Assembly: GCA_942159475.1 (NCBI GenBank)
Contig: OW804095.1
Span: 63,826,773-63,890,772 of the forward strand
Reading direction: 5' to 3'
Origin: Sthenelais limicola
Taxonomy: Eukaryota; Annelida; Polychaeta; Phyllodocida; Sigalionidae
DNA: 64,000 nt
Program-made: the position numbers and the translations under genes
Notes under the pieces: model-generated
Told to the model about the DNA's origin: nothing
Database searches by the model: none
Seen by the model: only the letters and a program-made list of their open reading frames with translations
Part shown: one piece after another, positions 31,651 through 42,420 of the stretch
How the letters are laid out: each line of letters opens with the position of its first letter
How positions within the stretch are numbered: the first letter of the stretch is position 1

Positions 31651-32392
31651 TCTTCTAAAGACATAACTCATACACATTTGAACATAGTGTAATGGATATG
31701 TGGAGACCAAAATACCAGTGTTTATAGTGAAACAAGAGAATTAATACTTAGGTAAAAGATTAAAAGAGAGAGAAAAAAAAAGAAGTTATTCCATCATTAA
31801 ATTGTGGGACGTATGCCTTTAAACCAAGTGTTTTACTGTGTTTTATGATACCAAAATTAATGAAAAACTTGTGAACATAATACTCTGAAAAGCATTGTAC
31901 ATTAGTATTGTATGGTAAAGTTTTCAAAAGGATATTACTGTATGGTTACCTACAGTTGAAACATGATGTTTTACTTTTAGATTATAAACTTTTTGCACTA
32001 AAACCGTAGCCTGTATCTTCATATTTCTATTCTCTAGGGTGAAACAAAAGTATTATATATCCAACTAGATGAGCAGAAGGAGTGGCCTGTGAAATTATAA
32101 CTTTTGTGATTGACGAAGGTCCCATGACATAAGTATTATATTATTAGGGGAATTAAAAATCTTTTAATGTATGTTAACCAAACGCTGAGTCTCCTTGGCC
32201 TAGGTCGACACATCCGTCCGTTGGGCTTAACCATTGAAACAACTCAACTGGGCCAATCATGGGAGAGTTACTCCGGGCCCAAACGGCTAGCTGGAGTTTC
32301 AAACGCATTCTCAGCAAAGTCACACAAGCAAGTGGACGTGCAATCGCAACGCACAAGTTTTTCTCGCAAGTTGTTCTCTTTTTCTTTACAAC

Positions 32393-33531
32393 ATGACTGA
32401 GAATGACCAACCCCCGGTATGGGATTTTGATGCCTGGGCAGGTGAAAATGGCATACAGAGAAAATCGGTCACTAAGTTTGCGAAGGAAGACTGCACAGAC
32501 AAAGAAGTCCTCCTTTGTCTTATTATCCCGGACATTGAGGGATTAGGCTTAACGGTGGGACAACGCCGTGCCGTCCTGGATGCCTTGAGGAAATTACGGG
32601 CTAGCAGTGGAAGACAGGAGGAGGATGGAACAAAGAAAAATGCGGAATCAAACTCTAAAGGAGGCTTACCGGAAAACCTGAGAGAACTCAGGAAACAAAC
32701 AGAGATACTTCAGACAGCTGGTGAGTCTTTAGACGCTTTCAGTAAAATTACTGGAGAGAAACATATTGCCACTGGGGAATCGTCCCCTCCTAAAACACAT
32801 GTACATAAAACTACAACTGGGGAGAGCGGATCGTGGTATGACCCTCGGTCAATCCTCACTGTAAAGGCACGTAGGAAAAAGGCTCTACAGATCACATCTT
32901 TCTTACCAGAAAAAATTCGCCAACGACTACTTCAAAAACGTAAAGACAAAGTAGTCTCTCCCAGGGCCCAGATGGCGCTTTATCTATGGCTACAGATGAG
33001 GCAGATGGACGAATCTCTCACGCAGGGCTATCTACCGATGAGTGGGGGGGAGCCAACACTCGGCTGATGGCAAACCTGTTGGCAGAGGGCCAACTATCAC
33101 GCGAGGAAGTAGAATACTACCTGGCGTACACAGCCCTTGTGTTTGATTTCGGACAAAAGTACACATGGGAATCTATCATGGAATTTGATCAACAATATCG
33201 GGAGCACCAAGCGGAACAGGGTTTTCGCTGGGGAACTTTTGCATCAAACTTGAAGATGCATTTACTCCAACCTAAGCGGCCCCTCAACAATGGAACGGCC
33301 CCTCACCACAACAACAACAATAACAGTAATGGCGGCCGTGGTTTGAAGAGGAAGGCAAACACTAGCACAGGCAGTAATACAACTCGTTCAGTGGTAGATT
33401 GCAAGATCTGGCAGGCATCAAATGGTCAGTGCCCCTTTGGTACCACATGTAAATTTCGACATGGCCCACTAGACAATGCCAAGCAGAAGTCTGATACCTC
33501 CAACTACGGTAATCAAACAAAAAACTTTTAG
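32393..33531 (+). pseudogene. DIRS Gag-like protein with SAM-like domain and CCCH zinc finger (frameshifted)
   Basis: Two overlapping frames (32393-33067 and 32986-33531) are halves of one protein, broken at a run of seven G near 33042-33049. Residues about 10-65 resemble a SAM domain (WAGENGI..., then DIEGLGLTVGQRRAVLDAL). The C-terminal half ends with a basic Asn-rich stretch and CKIWQASNGQCPFGTTCKFRH, a C-x8-C-x5-C-x3-H type zinc finger suited to nucleic-acid binding. Its position upstream of RT fits Gag. Confidence 0.75.
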
Positions 33532-33569
33532 CTCTGCCATGTGACTATGGGCATCGTGATAATCATACA

Positions 33570-34553
33570 GTGGGAGATGGTGCCCTTAGACTCCATGCAT
33601 GGAAAATGGCTATACTGGACGACGACCCTAAACGTGAATTTATTTTACAAGGCATTGAACATGGATTTAAGATTACAAATCTCCCCCGGACTCATATCAC
33701 ACCCCAGCACGAAAATAATTACAGGTCAGCAACGTGTGGGATTAATAGGAACCTAGCAGAACAACAAATACAAACTGAAATAGAGAATGGAAGGTATGTG
33801 AAAGTTAGTGGGAAACCTACAATAATATCCGCATTGGGGGCAATACCAAAGCCAGGGAACAATAAGATCAGGCTTATTCATGACTGTAGTAGGCCAGAAG
33901 GGCACGCCCTCAATGACTTAGCTTCAAATGATCCCTTCTCTTTCCAAAACATACAAGATGCAGTAGATCTTATGGAACAGGGGTATTACATGGGCAAAAT
34001 TGACCTATCCAATGCTTATAGGTCAGTGAAAGTTGCTCCTGAAGATCACTCACTGCTAGGTTTATCCTGGAAGTTCAAAGGGGAGGAATATACAACTTAT
34101 ATGGTGGACACCAGGCTACCCTTTGGGGCGCGTTTATCCCCAGCAATATTTAATGAACTTACACAATGTGTACGCAGGATCATGGCAGCCAGGGGCCATG
34201 AAATAGTTGTATATTTAGATGATTTTTTGTGCCTTGGACACACCAGGGGGCAGTGTCAACACACAATGGATACACTCAGAACCCTCCTCCGAGACTTGGG
34301 GTTCGCTATAAATTACAACAAAATGGAGGGCCCAGACCAAGAAATCACCTTCCTTGGCATTGTCATGAACTCTATAAAATGGACCTTGAGACTACCAGAA
34401 GGGAAACTCAAGGAACTTGCAGCAAAACTACAGAAATTTTCAAGACAGGACAGGGTTACAAAAAAGGACCTGCAGTCCCTAGCAGGCAGCCTAAACTGGG
34501 CCTGCCAGGTGGTATATGGTGGCAGATTTTACCTACGCAGGATCCTGGATTGA
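33570..34553 (+). pseudogene. DIRS reverse transcriptase domain
   Basis: 327 residues with RT motifs in order: RLIHDCSRPEG (fingers), KIDLSNAYRSVKV (motif A aspartate), LPFGARLSPAIFNEL (motif B), VVYLDDFLC (YLDD active site), and the thumb-like TKKDLQSLAGSLNWACQVV. Similarity is to DIRS/retrovirus-like RTs. The frame ends at 34553 and the expected connector to RNase H lies in other frames at 34554-34690, so the fused RT-RNase H is broken by small indels. Confidence 0.88.
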
Positions 34554-34694
34554 ATCCCAAACTTGAAAAAGCCTTGGCACAGGTGTAGGATATCAACTGA
34601 TATGAGATCAGACTTAGATTGGTGGATATCATATATGCATACTTTTAATGGGTGTGTCCCCATGCTGGATACATGACCAGCAACACCAGTCTGT

Positions 34695-35129
34695 GTGGAT
34701 GCCTGTACAAAAGCAGCAGGAGGATATTATGAAGGACAGGCTTTCTATCTACCGTGGGAACACTGGCCGGACACTCAGGACCTGCATATAAATGCAAAAG
34801 AAGTTCTAGCCTTTGAACCAGCCTGTCAATTATGGGGTCACAAGTGGCAAAACAAGAAAGTCTTTATACATAGTGACAATACAACAGCAGTAGCCTCTTT
34901 CAATAGGGGTTGGGTACATGACCCAGTGGCAATGGCTTCACTCCGTAGAGTTTTTTGGCAATCAATCAAACATAATTTTAGAATCAGGGCCTTTTATTAC
35001 CCTGGCTCAGCAAACACCATCGCAGATACTGCCTCTAGGTATCATGAGGCAGCAGATAAATTGGCTAACTTGCTTCAATCCGTCTTTATCTCCCCCAGGT
35101 ACAGAGAAAGCACCCCAGCTAGGAAGTGA
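34695..35129 (+). pseudogene. DIRS RNase H domain
   Basis: Follows RT after a decayed linker. VDACTKAAGGYY supplies the first aspartate, NAKEVLAFEPA the glutamate, FIHSDNTTAVA the second aspartate and NTIADTASR the final acidic position, giving the RNase H D-E-D-D arrangement. The true end of the frame is lost because a large element inserted at about 35109, so the last residues derive from the insertion. Confidence 0.8.
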
Positions 35130-35130
35130 G

Positions 35131-35563
35131 CTCATGTAGATCTCACTATGAGCTCAGAAACTTCTCATGTATGTGATATCAGAACTGTGAGGTCTGGGTG
35201 AGGTTTTTGTGATCTTGCATATGTGATCTCACATGAATGGTTTCAGTGTGATCTCAGTGTGAGTTCACAAGTTCTAGCTCACATTTAGCTAACAGCTGTG
35301 ATATCTCAGTGAGCTCAGAAACTTCTCATAGATGTGAGATCAGAACTATGAGGTCTGGGTGAGATATTTGTGATCTTGCATATGTGATCTCACATGAATG
35401 GTTTCAGTGTGATCTCAGTGTGAGTTCACAAGTTCTAGCTCACATTTAGCTAACAACTGTGATATCTCAGTGAGCACAGAAACTTCTCATAGATGTGAGA
35501 TCAGAACTATGAGGTCTGGGTGAGATGTTTGTGATCTTGCATATGTGATCTCACATGAATGAT
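35131..35563. repeat. 161-bp minisatellite, about 2.7 copies
   Basis: Units start at corresponding positions near 35151, 35312 and 35473 (AGCTCAGAAACTTCTCAT). They are rich in GTGATCTCAC and GTGAGTTCAC palindrome-like words. They lie just inside the left end of the 35109-40747 element. Confidence 0.92.
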
Positions 35564-36269
35564 TGGTTTTTGGCAACATTGGTAGAGTGCCAATTTTTGA
35601 GACATTCGACCCACTAGTTGTCGGCTATCCTGTGTCGATGGAAAAGAAATACCCCCCCACAATTGTTGGCCCATGTCTCTAGTTTCCGTAGATACCAAGG
35701 ACAAGTCAATCGGGCCAGAAATAAAAGCGTAGCAGTGTTTTTGTGAGGCCATGTCTGGTCGAAATATAAAATCTTCCATTATCGCCATGCCGAACGTCCC
35801 GCCGATCAGACATGGCCGATTGTTTCACCACATCGTAGACATTGTAGACATTGTTGAGAGTTGCCATTTGAGAGACTGAAAGAAGACATTACGGACTGTA
35901 GATGCTGCAAATTTCGAAACGTTCGGCAGAGATTCAGGGTGTTTTTAGAGCGCCCGGATTCGGAACAAAAAAAAAATTCGGGACCCCCAAAAAACGATAG
36001 GATGCCGTAAGTGGTTTTGACTTTTCCCGAATTTCTGACGGGGTGGTATCGGCCGATCTGTGCACAAAAAATATACAGACTTGACCGTCAATGTCTCTAG
36101 ATCACGCAGGTCTTTGGTTTGAATCGAAACGAGCAAGTGGGAGGCTATGAGAGACCAAAACTCGATGCAACCTCCAACCGGGCCAAGAGCAACATGTTTG
36201 GGCGATTTTTGTACAACATAACAAAAACGGAACAGTCGATTTGGGCCACTTTTAGGGCAGCTAGGGCTT

Positions 36270-36640
36270 AGATTTTCAAGTATGGCATGCAGCGGGGCCT
36301 GTTCCACCCTGGTGCCAAAGAAATTTTGATTCCAAGCATTCCTTCATATTCAAAACAAAGGATTCGTTTGAGATTGTAAAGTGGGTAGGAAGGGTCAGAC
36401 TTTTTAGGTACATGTCTATGGCAGAACAAGTGAAAAATTCGACTTTTTTCTGGTGGCCCATAGAAATTTTGTGAGATATTGACCTAGTCCAGTTTTTTCC
36501 ACTCTTTTCAAATCTGGCCTCCAACTTTTTCTATTGGCATTATTGGCGACGTTATTGGCAATTCGACTGTTCTCACCAGGTGGCAGCACCATAGAACTTG
36601 GCTTTCACTAGGTGCCCTCACAGGTTACTACATGCCATTT
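36270..36640. repeat. Dispersed repeat shared with 49880-50287 and about 56020-56095
   Basis: The stretch with CCTGGTGCCAAAG, TTTTTTCTGGTGGCCC and GACCTAGTCCAGTTTTTTC recurs at 50050-50287 with moderate divergence. The final TGTTCTCACCAGGTG...CTCACAGGTTAC part recurs inverted next to the second LINE at about 56020-56095. These are pieces of one old interspersed family of unknown class. Confidence 0.75.
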
Positions 36641-36887
36641 ACAATTTATATTAGAACAAAAGTCTCACTAGTAATACTTATATGAGGCATTTATACCTTA
36701 TAGATATTACACTTTATAAACTTGGAAATATTGAAAGCAATGAAATAAATACTTTATTTGTATAACTTACCTGCTTGATGTTGAAAAATGTTGTGAAGAA
36801 AGCACCCTTATAATTCTAATATTATTACTATGAGTACTACTGAAGTACCCAGATTGTCAAACACCACGTTGCAATGGATACCTATGT

Positions 36888-37113
36888 TGTTATATTATTG
36901 AATATAATGTAAGGGAAAAAGCAAGTGGACACGGCGGCTTCTTGATGTATAATATTTATTAGTCAGTGAATAGTGGGCGTGGCCCACGTGACCAAGCACG
37001 CAGGTGCGGGCTTGCATATCCTGAATAGTAGGGGGGCTACTACCCAAGATATATGGAGGGGGAGTATACTACCCATAATAGGTTTTAATATAATATCATA
37101 CCTATATATAGCA
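36888..37113 (-). repeat. LTR (left copy) of the nested non-autonomous element
   Basis: 226 bp, TGTTATATTATTG...ATATAGCA on the plus strand; no difference seen from 39943-40168. In minus orientation this is the 3' LTR. Confidence 0.92.
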
Positions 37114-38799
37114 TAGCTCCCTCCCCTCTTTTCAAATCAAACATTAGTTTGATTTCCTTAACTAAAATCTCTATATATAGTATTGATATTTCAAATATTA
37201 CACAGTTATCTCAAATTGTTAAGTTGCGTTTCTAAAGTTAGCGTTAAGGTTTCGGATATTTTAGAGCACCATCACCTTATGAATGAACAACCATCTGCTT
37301 AAATCAAACAAATACATGCATAAATCCTGACATGAACTGAATTAAAGAATATAGTATTTAATCTGGTGAGCTCTCCCCCTGATTATATACTCTGAGAGAA
37401 ACTCGGATAGAGTAAATAATTAAAACAGATTAAAACATAAGAGTACCCACTATATCGAGATAATGGGTAGGTAAATAAAGATAAGCTATAGATAATATAG
37501 TTGTACTGGATCTCTCGTACTGGTAACAATTGTGGGTTGTATAAAAATGACAGCCTCCCTAAATTACCAAGGGGAGGTAGAAAACCCATAAAATACTCAA
37601 CCTAACCATTTTCACAATATAGTCAAGAGGGGGAATACATGGCACAATACTCAACCTCACCCCTATAACAATATGGCCAAAAGGGGGAATACCTCAGAAT
37701 ACACTCTTACCCACTCAACAATAATACTTTGACACTCATATTTACCAAACCAATTTAGTACACCAGTTTGAAACATTTCAGCACATACAATCACCAGTAG
37801 CAATGGATAGAAGAAATATCAGTAATTTGGTCAGATTACTTTGTCTTTGAGCTATTCTGGCAGTAAGCATAAGCCCAGGTAATGAAAATAAGGTTCCAAA
37901 ACAATAAACCTTGCCAATTAAAGGAATTGGTCTCATACATACAATTAATACAAGCCTCACAGTTCCTATCCTTGGAAAAGAGTTAGGCACAAGAAAATGC
38001 TAGTTTTGAATGACTCACCATAAAAATATGGTAGAACTTCGCATTGTGTGATTGTTGTCGTTTTCCACAGGAGTCGTCTAGGCTTACTTCTTAAAAGTCC
38101 GGAGCCTTGGGTGGAAGTGTCCGACCCTAGGATAGCGTCACCTATAGCGTGACCTATATAATTACAGCGTGGGTGACCAGGGACGCTACTTAGCCGAAGA
38201 AGTGTCACGCCCCCTTATACCAGTCCTAGACTTGTAACCTAGCCAGCTTTGGCCAACCCGCTGCAACCCAAGTGTGAGTCTACGCACGTTCCCCCAGGCT
38301 CTCCTGACGCCAACCTTGGAATATGTGTTAACAAACAATCCCTAGCAACCTGCTGCTTATATGTGCAGTCCAGGGTTTTCATGAATCGACGACTGCTTAA
38401 AAATCTCTGCATGGGTAAATTGATGTACCACCTGTGGGTTTAGCCAGTAGCCATAGATAACACACTAACTCTGTAAATCAAGCCAAAATAATACATTCAA
38501 TGTGTTGTTGTAGGATCTAGATGTACCTGATCCCAATATAATTCTAGAAAAGTAACTTCAGTAAATTCTCCGACATTAACAAGTAAAGTATGAAATAACA
38601 GGGTTGTATTCACAAATGTGATAGATGTTACATTTAGATCACAAACAGCACGAAAATTGACTTCTAAATGATCAATTATGTAACCAGATAACCTTAATTA
38701 TCAATTCACTGATCATCAATTACTTTGCATAACAAATCAAATCATATAATTATGCAACATGAAAGCAGAGAAAAGGAAGGTCCTTTAAAATGAAGTATA

Positions 38800-39500
38800 A
38801 TATGTATATTTTTGTAGTGTTCTTCTAGGTGAATTAACCAAATTAAAATGCTTCAAATGTTCGGCAAAAGTAGCAATGAATGGTGGTATTAGCCACTTGT
38901 TGGAGGGGACGCTGGTTGCGTCATAGACGCCACGCCGGCCTTCTGCCTTTGTTTCTGCCTGTGCAGCGTGTGCATGTAGAGGCTTGCGCCCCAATTAACG
39001 GTAACAAAGAGAATCGCCCCAACGTCCGTAATTGGGAGAGGGCAAAGTACAAGTCGAATATAGAAGTAGAAAAATGTCTCTTAGTAGAGGTCTGGTCGAC
39101 GTATTGAAGAATTGGAGATACATATTTCATTTCATAAGCAGTAGAATTTTCGAATGCATGTAACAAAAATGAGTGGCGATAAGTCTATTTAATATAGAGT
39201 AGAGTGCATGAAAGTTGTCCTAATCCTAATGAACTTCGTTTCCATGCAAATTATGTTATCAATCCTTAGGTTTTCATATGAATCAGATGTTCAGCAAAAA
39301 TATCATGTACATGTGGCACTAGGCGCTCCTTGGAAAGGACGCTGGTTACGTAATAGCATGCCATGCAAACCTCCGTCGGCCTTTGTTCCTTTGTTGTATG
39401 TGTATACATGCTGAGGCTTGGTTTTATGGATGCTCGCATCCTATGCATGCCTCAACGATCCCCAGGGTCCATGAAAAAAGGTTATACACAACACAAATAT
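38800..39500. repeat. Diverged internal direct repeat in the LTR element
   Basis: The region around 38850-38990 (TGTTCGGCAAAAGTAG..., GGACGCTGGTTGCGTCATAG, GCCGGCCTTCTGCC) is related to 39280-39420 (TGTTCAGCAAAAATAT..., GGACGCTGGTTACGTAATAG, GTCGGCCTTTGTTCC). The copies are in the same orientation about 430 bp apart and clearly diverged. Confidence 0.65.
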
Positions 39501-39942
39501 AGCAGAATTGTAGATCTATATGTCTTCCTATCATTGGCAGAATTTCCGAATTTACTTAAGTGAAATGAGCAATGTTAGTGATGTATACGCAATGAGTGCA
39601 TTCACGTTTTTGATTTTCTCCCCATCCTCTGTGTAGACTTTCTATACAAGAATCATACAAATCCGAAACGATCTTGTAGGTTAACTATTGTATATTTTCC
39701 ATGGAATAGGCTATTGTTTAACCCTAGAGAAGTATAGTAAGGGTATAGATTATGTTTCCAGTCCTCTCTCTAGTCCGGCTTGAGTTCCATCCTAAGGCAT
39801 TAGGCTACCTTCATAGTCTTTTCCACACGATTATTTACATCTTCCTCCATGACTAGCTCTTTCTGTCTTTTGCAACTGTGTTGCAAAATGATTTATCCAA
39901 TCCTTTGAGGTATCATTTGGATCGTTTAGTTCTCCACCAGTA

Positions 39943-40168
39943 TGTTATATTATTGAATATAATGTAAGGGAAAAAGCAAGTGGACACGGCGGCTTCTTGA
40001 TGTATAATATTTATTAGTCAGTGAATAGTGGGCGTGGCCCACGTGACCAAGCACGCAGGTGCGGGCTTGCATATCCTGAATAGTAGGGGGGCTACTACCC
40101 AAGATATATGGAGGGGGAGTATACTACCCATAATAGGTTTTAATATAATATCATACCTATATATAGCA
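39943..40168 (-). repeat. LTR (right copy) of the nested non-autonomous element
   Basis: 226 bp, matching 36888-37113 base for base as far as I can read. In minus orientation this is the 5' LTR, next to the putative primer-binding site. Confidence 0.92.
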
Positions 40169-40439
40169 ATGTCAGCCACAGGAGAGGATTGTATTAAGGG
40201 TAAGTTTAAGTGATGGAAATGGATGAGAAACTCTGAAAAAGTCAAGCAAAGGGACTGCATATAATATGCAGTCTCTCCTTGAATGCTCTTGGGCGAAATG
40301 CTTCTGTGGAGAAACTTTCTACCTTAGCACTGAGCACAACAAAAACAAGTCTAGCCTTGTCATCTTATTGATTAATAAGAGTGAGATTGTGTAAGAGTAT
40401 ACTGTTAGTTCACAATATGAGGCCATTGTGACATTAGAT

Positions 40440-40690
40440 ATTGACCTCACCATGAGATCATAGTATGAGTATACTGTGAGGTCACATTGAGAGATCATAT
40501 TGATGCCACTGTGAAGTTACACTTTGACCTCACCTGTGAGGTCATACTATGACCTCACAGTGAGATCATACTTATGACCTCACAGTGAGATCATAGTATG
40601 AGTATACTGTGAGGTCACATTGAGAGATTATTTTGATGCCACTGTGAAGTTACACTTTGACCTCACCCGTGAGGTCATAGTATAAGCTCA
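40440..40690. repeat. ~133-bp minisatellite near the right end of the nested DNA element
   Basis: GAGATCATAGTATGAGTATA recurs at about 40454 and 40587, with GTGAGGTCA/TGACCTCAC words in both orientations. It mirrors the array at 35131-35563 in position and word content. Confidence 0.85.
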
Positions 40691-40769
40691 CTGTGATAAA
40701 TATTGTGAGCTCAGTGAGCTCACTGTGATCACACATTCTTAGCTGGGACAGAGAACGTTACAACAACAA

Positions 40770-41705
40770 ATGGAGAACTACCTAATCCACAGCCTCAGTG
40801 ACAACACTAAACGTTCGTACAATACTCAACAGACAACTTACTTAGCCTTCTGTGAGTGGTTAGGACTTAAACCGGTACCAGCAGCAACATCTACCATTTG
40901 TCAGTATGCAACTTTCTTATCTAATTACATCGCTTACAATTCAGTACATCAGTATCTAAATATCATCAGACAGTTACATCTGGAAGGTGGTTACCCCAAT
41001 CCAGTGATGGGAAATTATCATCTATCATGTGTCATGAGAGGCATAAGAAGGGGAGAGGGGGACCAAGTGCAATGTAAGTTACCCATAACTCCAAACATCT
41101 TGGAGTACATCCTACAACATTTAGACCTATCACAGTCAAAAGATGCAGCTATTTGGGCAGCAGCCCTAACAATGTTCTTTGCCTTCCTGAGGAGGGCAAA
41201 TGTCCTCACTAGTTCAAACCATTCACCAGGCAAGTTCTTAGCAAGGAAGGATGTTACCTTTGAAAATGGAAGAGCAAGCATCTTTATTACCTGGTCTAAA
41301 ACAATACAATTCCGGGAGAGAACCCTAAAAATCCCTCTACCACGCTTAAAGGAACCTCTTCTATGCCCCTCTAGAGCTCTATTCCATCTCTGGAGCCTTA
41401 CACCAAAGGCCCCTGCAACAGGCCCTGCTATCGTTTACCATTCAGGAACTGGCCTAACCCCCCTACAACCAGAGGAATTTGTACAAGCCATCAGAGGGAT
41501 ACTCACCAAGATGGGCCTCGATGCAAAACAGTACGCAGGGCACAGTTTCAGAAGAGGTGGGGCCTCCTGTGCATACCAAAGAGGAGTGCCTATAGACACT
41601 ATCAGAGTAATAGGAGATTGGAAATCCAATGCCTATACTAAGTATATATTCGAGGGAGAAACATTCCTAAGACAAGCCATGGACCGGTTTGCAGAAACAT
41701 TCTAA
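40770..41705 (+). CDS. DIRS tyrosine recombinase
   Basis: 311 residues, apparently intact. The N-terminal core-binding part begins MENYLIHSLSDNTKRSYNTQ. The catalytic part shows the first arginine in FFAFLRRANVL, HxxR as GHSFRRGG, and the late W/Y positions in VIGDWKSNAYTKYIF. Tyrosine recombinases of DIRS elements integrate the circular cDNA intermediate and replace the integrase of LTR elements. It lies immediately right of the nested insertion and originally would have followed or overlapped the RNase H end. No frameshift is seen, in contrast to gag and RT. Confidence 0.92.
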   Translation: MENYLIHSLSDNTKRSYNTQQTTYLAFCEWLGLKPVPAATSTICQYATFLSNYIAYNSVHQYLNIIRQLHLEGGYPNPVMGNYHLSCVMRGIRRGEGDQVQCKLPITPNILEYILQHLDLSQSKDAAIWAAALTMFFAFLRRANVLTSSNHSPGKFLARKDVTFENGRASIFITWSKTIQFRERTLKIPLPRLKEPLLCPSRALFHLWSLTPKAPATGPAIVYHSGTGLTPLQPEEFVQAIRGILTKMGLDAKQYAGHSFRRGGASCAYQRGVPIDTIRVIGDWKSNAYTKYIFEGETFLRQAMDRFAETF

Positions 41706-42420
41706 CTCAAAAAAAAAGAAAAAAAAGTGAATGTTGATACCATCGACTTGGGTTTTTGGGACACAGAGTCTTCTTGTGTTCAAGCAAAGGAAAACTTAAG
41801 GCCAGGTCAGTGCAAATATAGGCCAAGATCATCCGGTCAATGACCTAATTAAGGCCGACCGGGTCAGACCCCCTATTAATTAATTGGTTAATTAATTAAT
41901 TATTAATTATCAAATATATATTATTAATATCTGATACACAGCATTTTATACCCGGCATAGCCGTGTCAGGTGGCCTCCCAAGGGACACCTTGATATGTAT
42001 AATGCAATTTTCAATAATTAATTAAACATGGGACTTCCCATTGTTTAAACAAGGTTACAAATTCTGGATATGTAACCAGCAAGACGTGACATTATTAAAC
42101 TATTACGTAATATTATGCAACTTCAATGGACCTTATAACAGCAACTTTATGAACTCCATTTTTCGTGTTATGTAATGTTATGTCACGTCAGCAAGCAATA
42201 AAAGATTTATCCCCAACTCAAATCTGAGTTTGTTTAATGGTGTCTGTGTGTTCAAATGATAAGTACATAATTAATTTTTTCAAATGAAATTTTCCACAAG
42301 ATGAGAAAACGGGTACGATGTAAAATTTGTGTTATCGACCCAAGGAGACGAGTTTTGTTGACATATTGAATAAAAGTGGTTTAAAAAGAAAAAAAGAAAA
42401 AAAAAATATCCAACAGCGTC

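Larger units (their letters stand above)
36888..40168 (-). mobile_element. Non-autonomous LTR retrotransposon with identical LTRs
   Basis: Two apparently identical 226-bp direct repeats (36888-37113 and 39943-40168) with TG...CA ends, flanked by a 4-bp ATGT duplication (36884-36887 and 40169-40172). Orientation is minus. Just inside LTR1 the plus strand is CTCCCTCCCCTCTTTT, a polypurine tract on the minus strand. Inside LTR2 the minus strand reads TGGTGGAGAACTAAACG, beginning with the TGG of a tRNA primer site. The 2.8-kb interior has no protein domain, so it depends on another element. Identical LTRs make it the youngest insertion in the nest. Confidence 0.9.
35109..40747. mobile_element. 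TIR-like DNA element with subterminal minisatellites, nested in the DIRS
   Basis: ACAGAGAA stands at 35101-35108 and again at 40748-40755, suggesting an 8-bp duplication. Near the left edge is CCCAGCTAGGAAG and at the right edge CTTAGCTGGG, an imperfect inverted repeat offset by five bases on the left. GTGAGCTCA-type words follow at both ends and grow into tandem arrays (35131-35563 and 40440-40690). No transposase is visible, so it is non-autonomous. It contains the LTR element at 36888-40168. Boundaries are approximate. Confidence 0.6.
32147..42237 (+). mobile_element. DIRS-type tyrosine-recombinase retrotransposon, interrupted
   Basis: Encodes, in order, Gag, RT, RNase H and a tyrosine recombinase, the set that defines DIRS elements. 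The left end GGGGAATTAAAAATCTTTTA is imperfectly complementary to ..TAAAAGATTTATCCCC near the right end. The right end has an extra ~22-nt extension, as described for DIRS-1. No target duplication is evident, as expected for recombinase-mediated insertion. Comparing X1 with X2 shows insertion in TATTATTA|TGG. The span 35109-40747 is a later insertion between RNase H and recombinase. Confidence 0.88.
30580..42404 (+). mobile_element. Poly(A)-tailed retroelement X1 (about 1.7 kb), split by a DIRS element
   Basis: AATATCCAACAGCGTC flanks the unit on both sides (30564-30579 and 42405-42420), a 16-bp target duplication, and the right end is an A-rich tail preceded by AATAAAAG. The element proper is 30580-32146 plus 42238-42404. 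Its 3' part (from 31576) is almost the same sequence as the inverted copy X2 at 52585-53322; X2 is continuous where the DIRS interrupts X1, which fixes the DIRS insertion point. It was mobilised by LINE machinery. Whether it is a LINE relative, a non-autonomous element or a chimeric retrocopy is undecided. Confidence 0.85.

Noticed and set aside
31197..31664. 155-residue minus-strand Ser-rich frame
   Set aside because: Antisense of the X1 acidic coiled-coil frame.
35130..40690. Tandem arrays considered as CRISPR-like
   Set aside because: Repeat units are 130-160 bp without spacer pattern, and the genome is animal; they are minisatellites.
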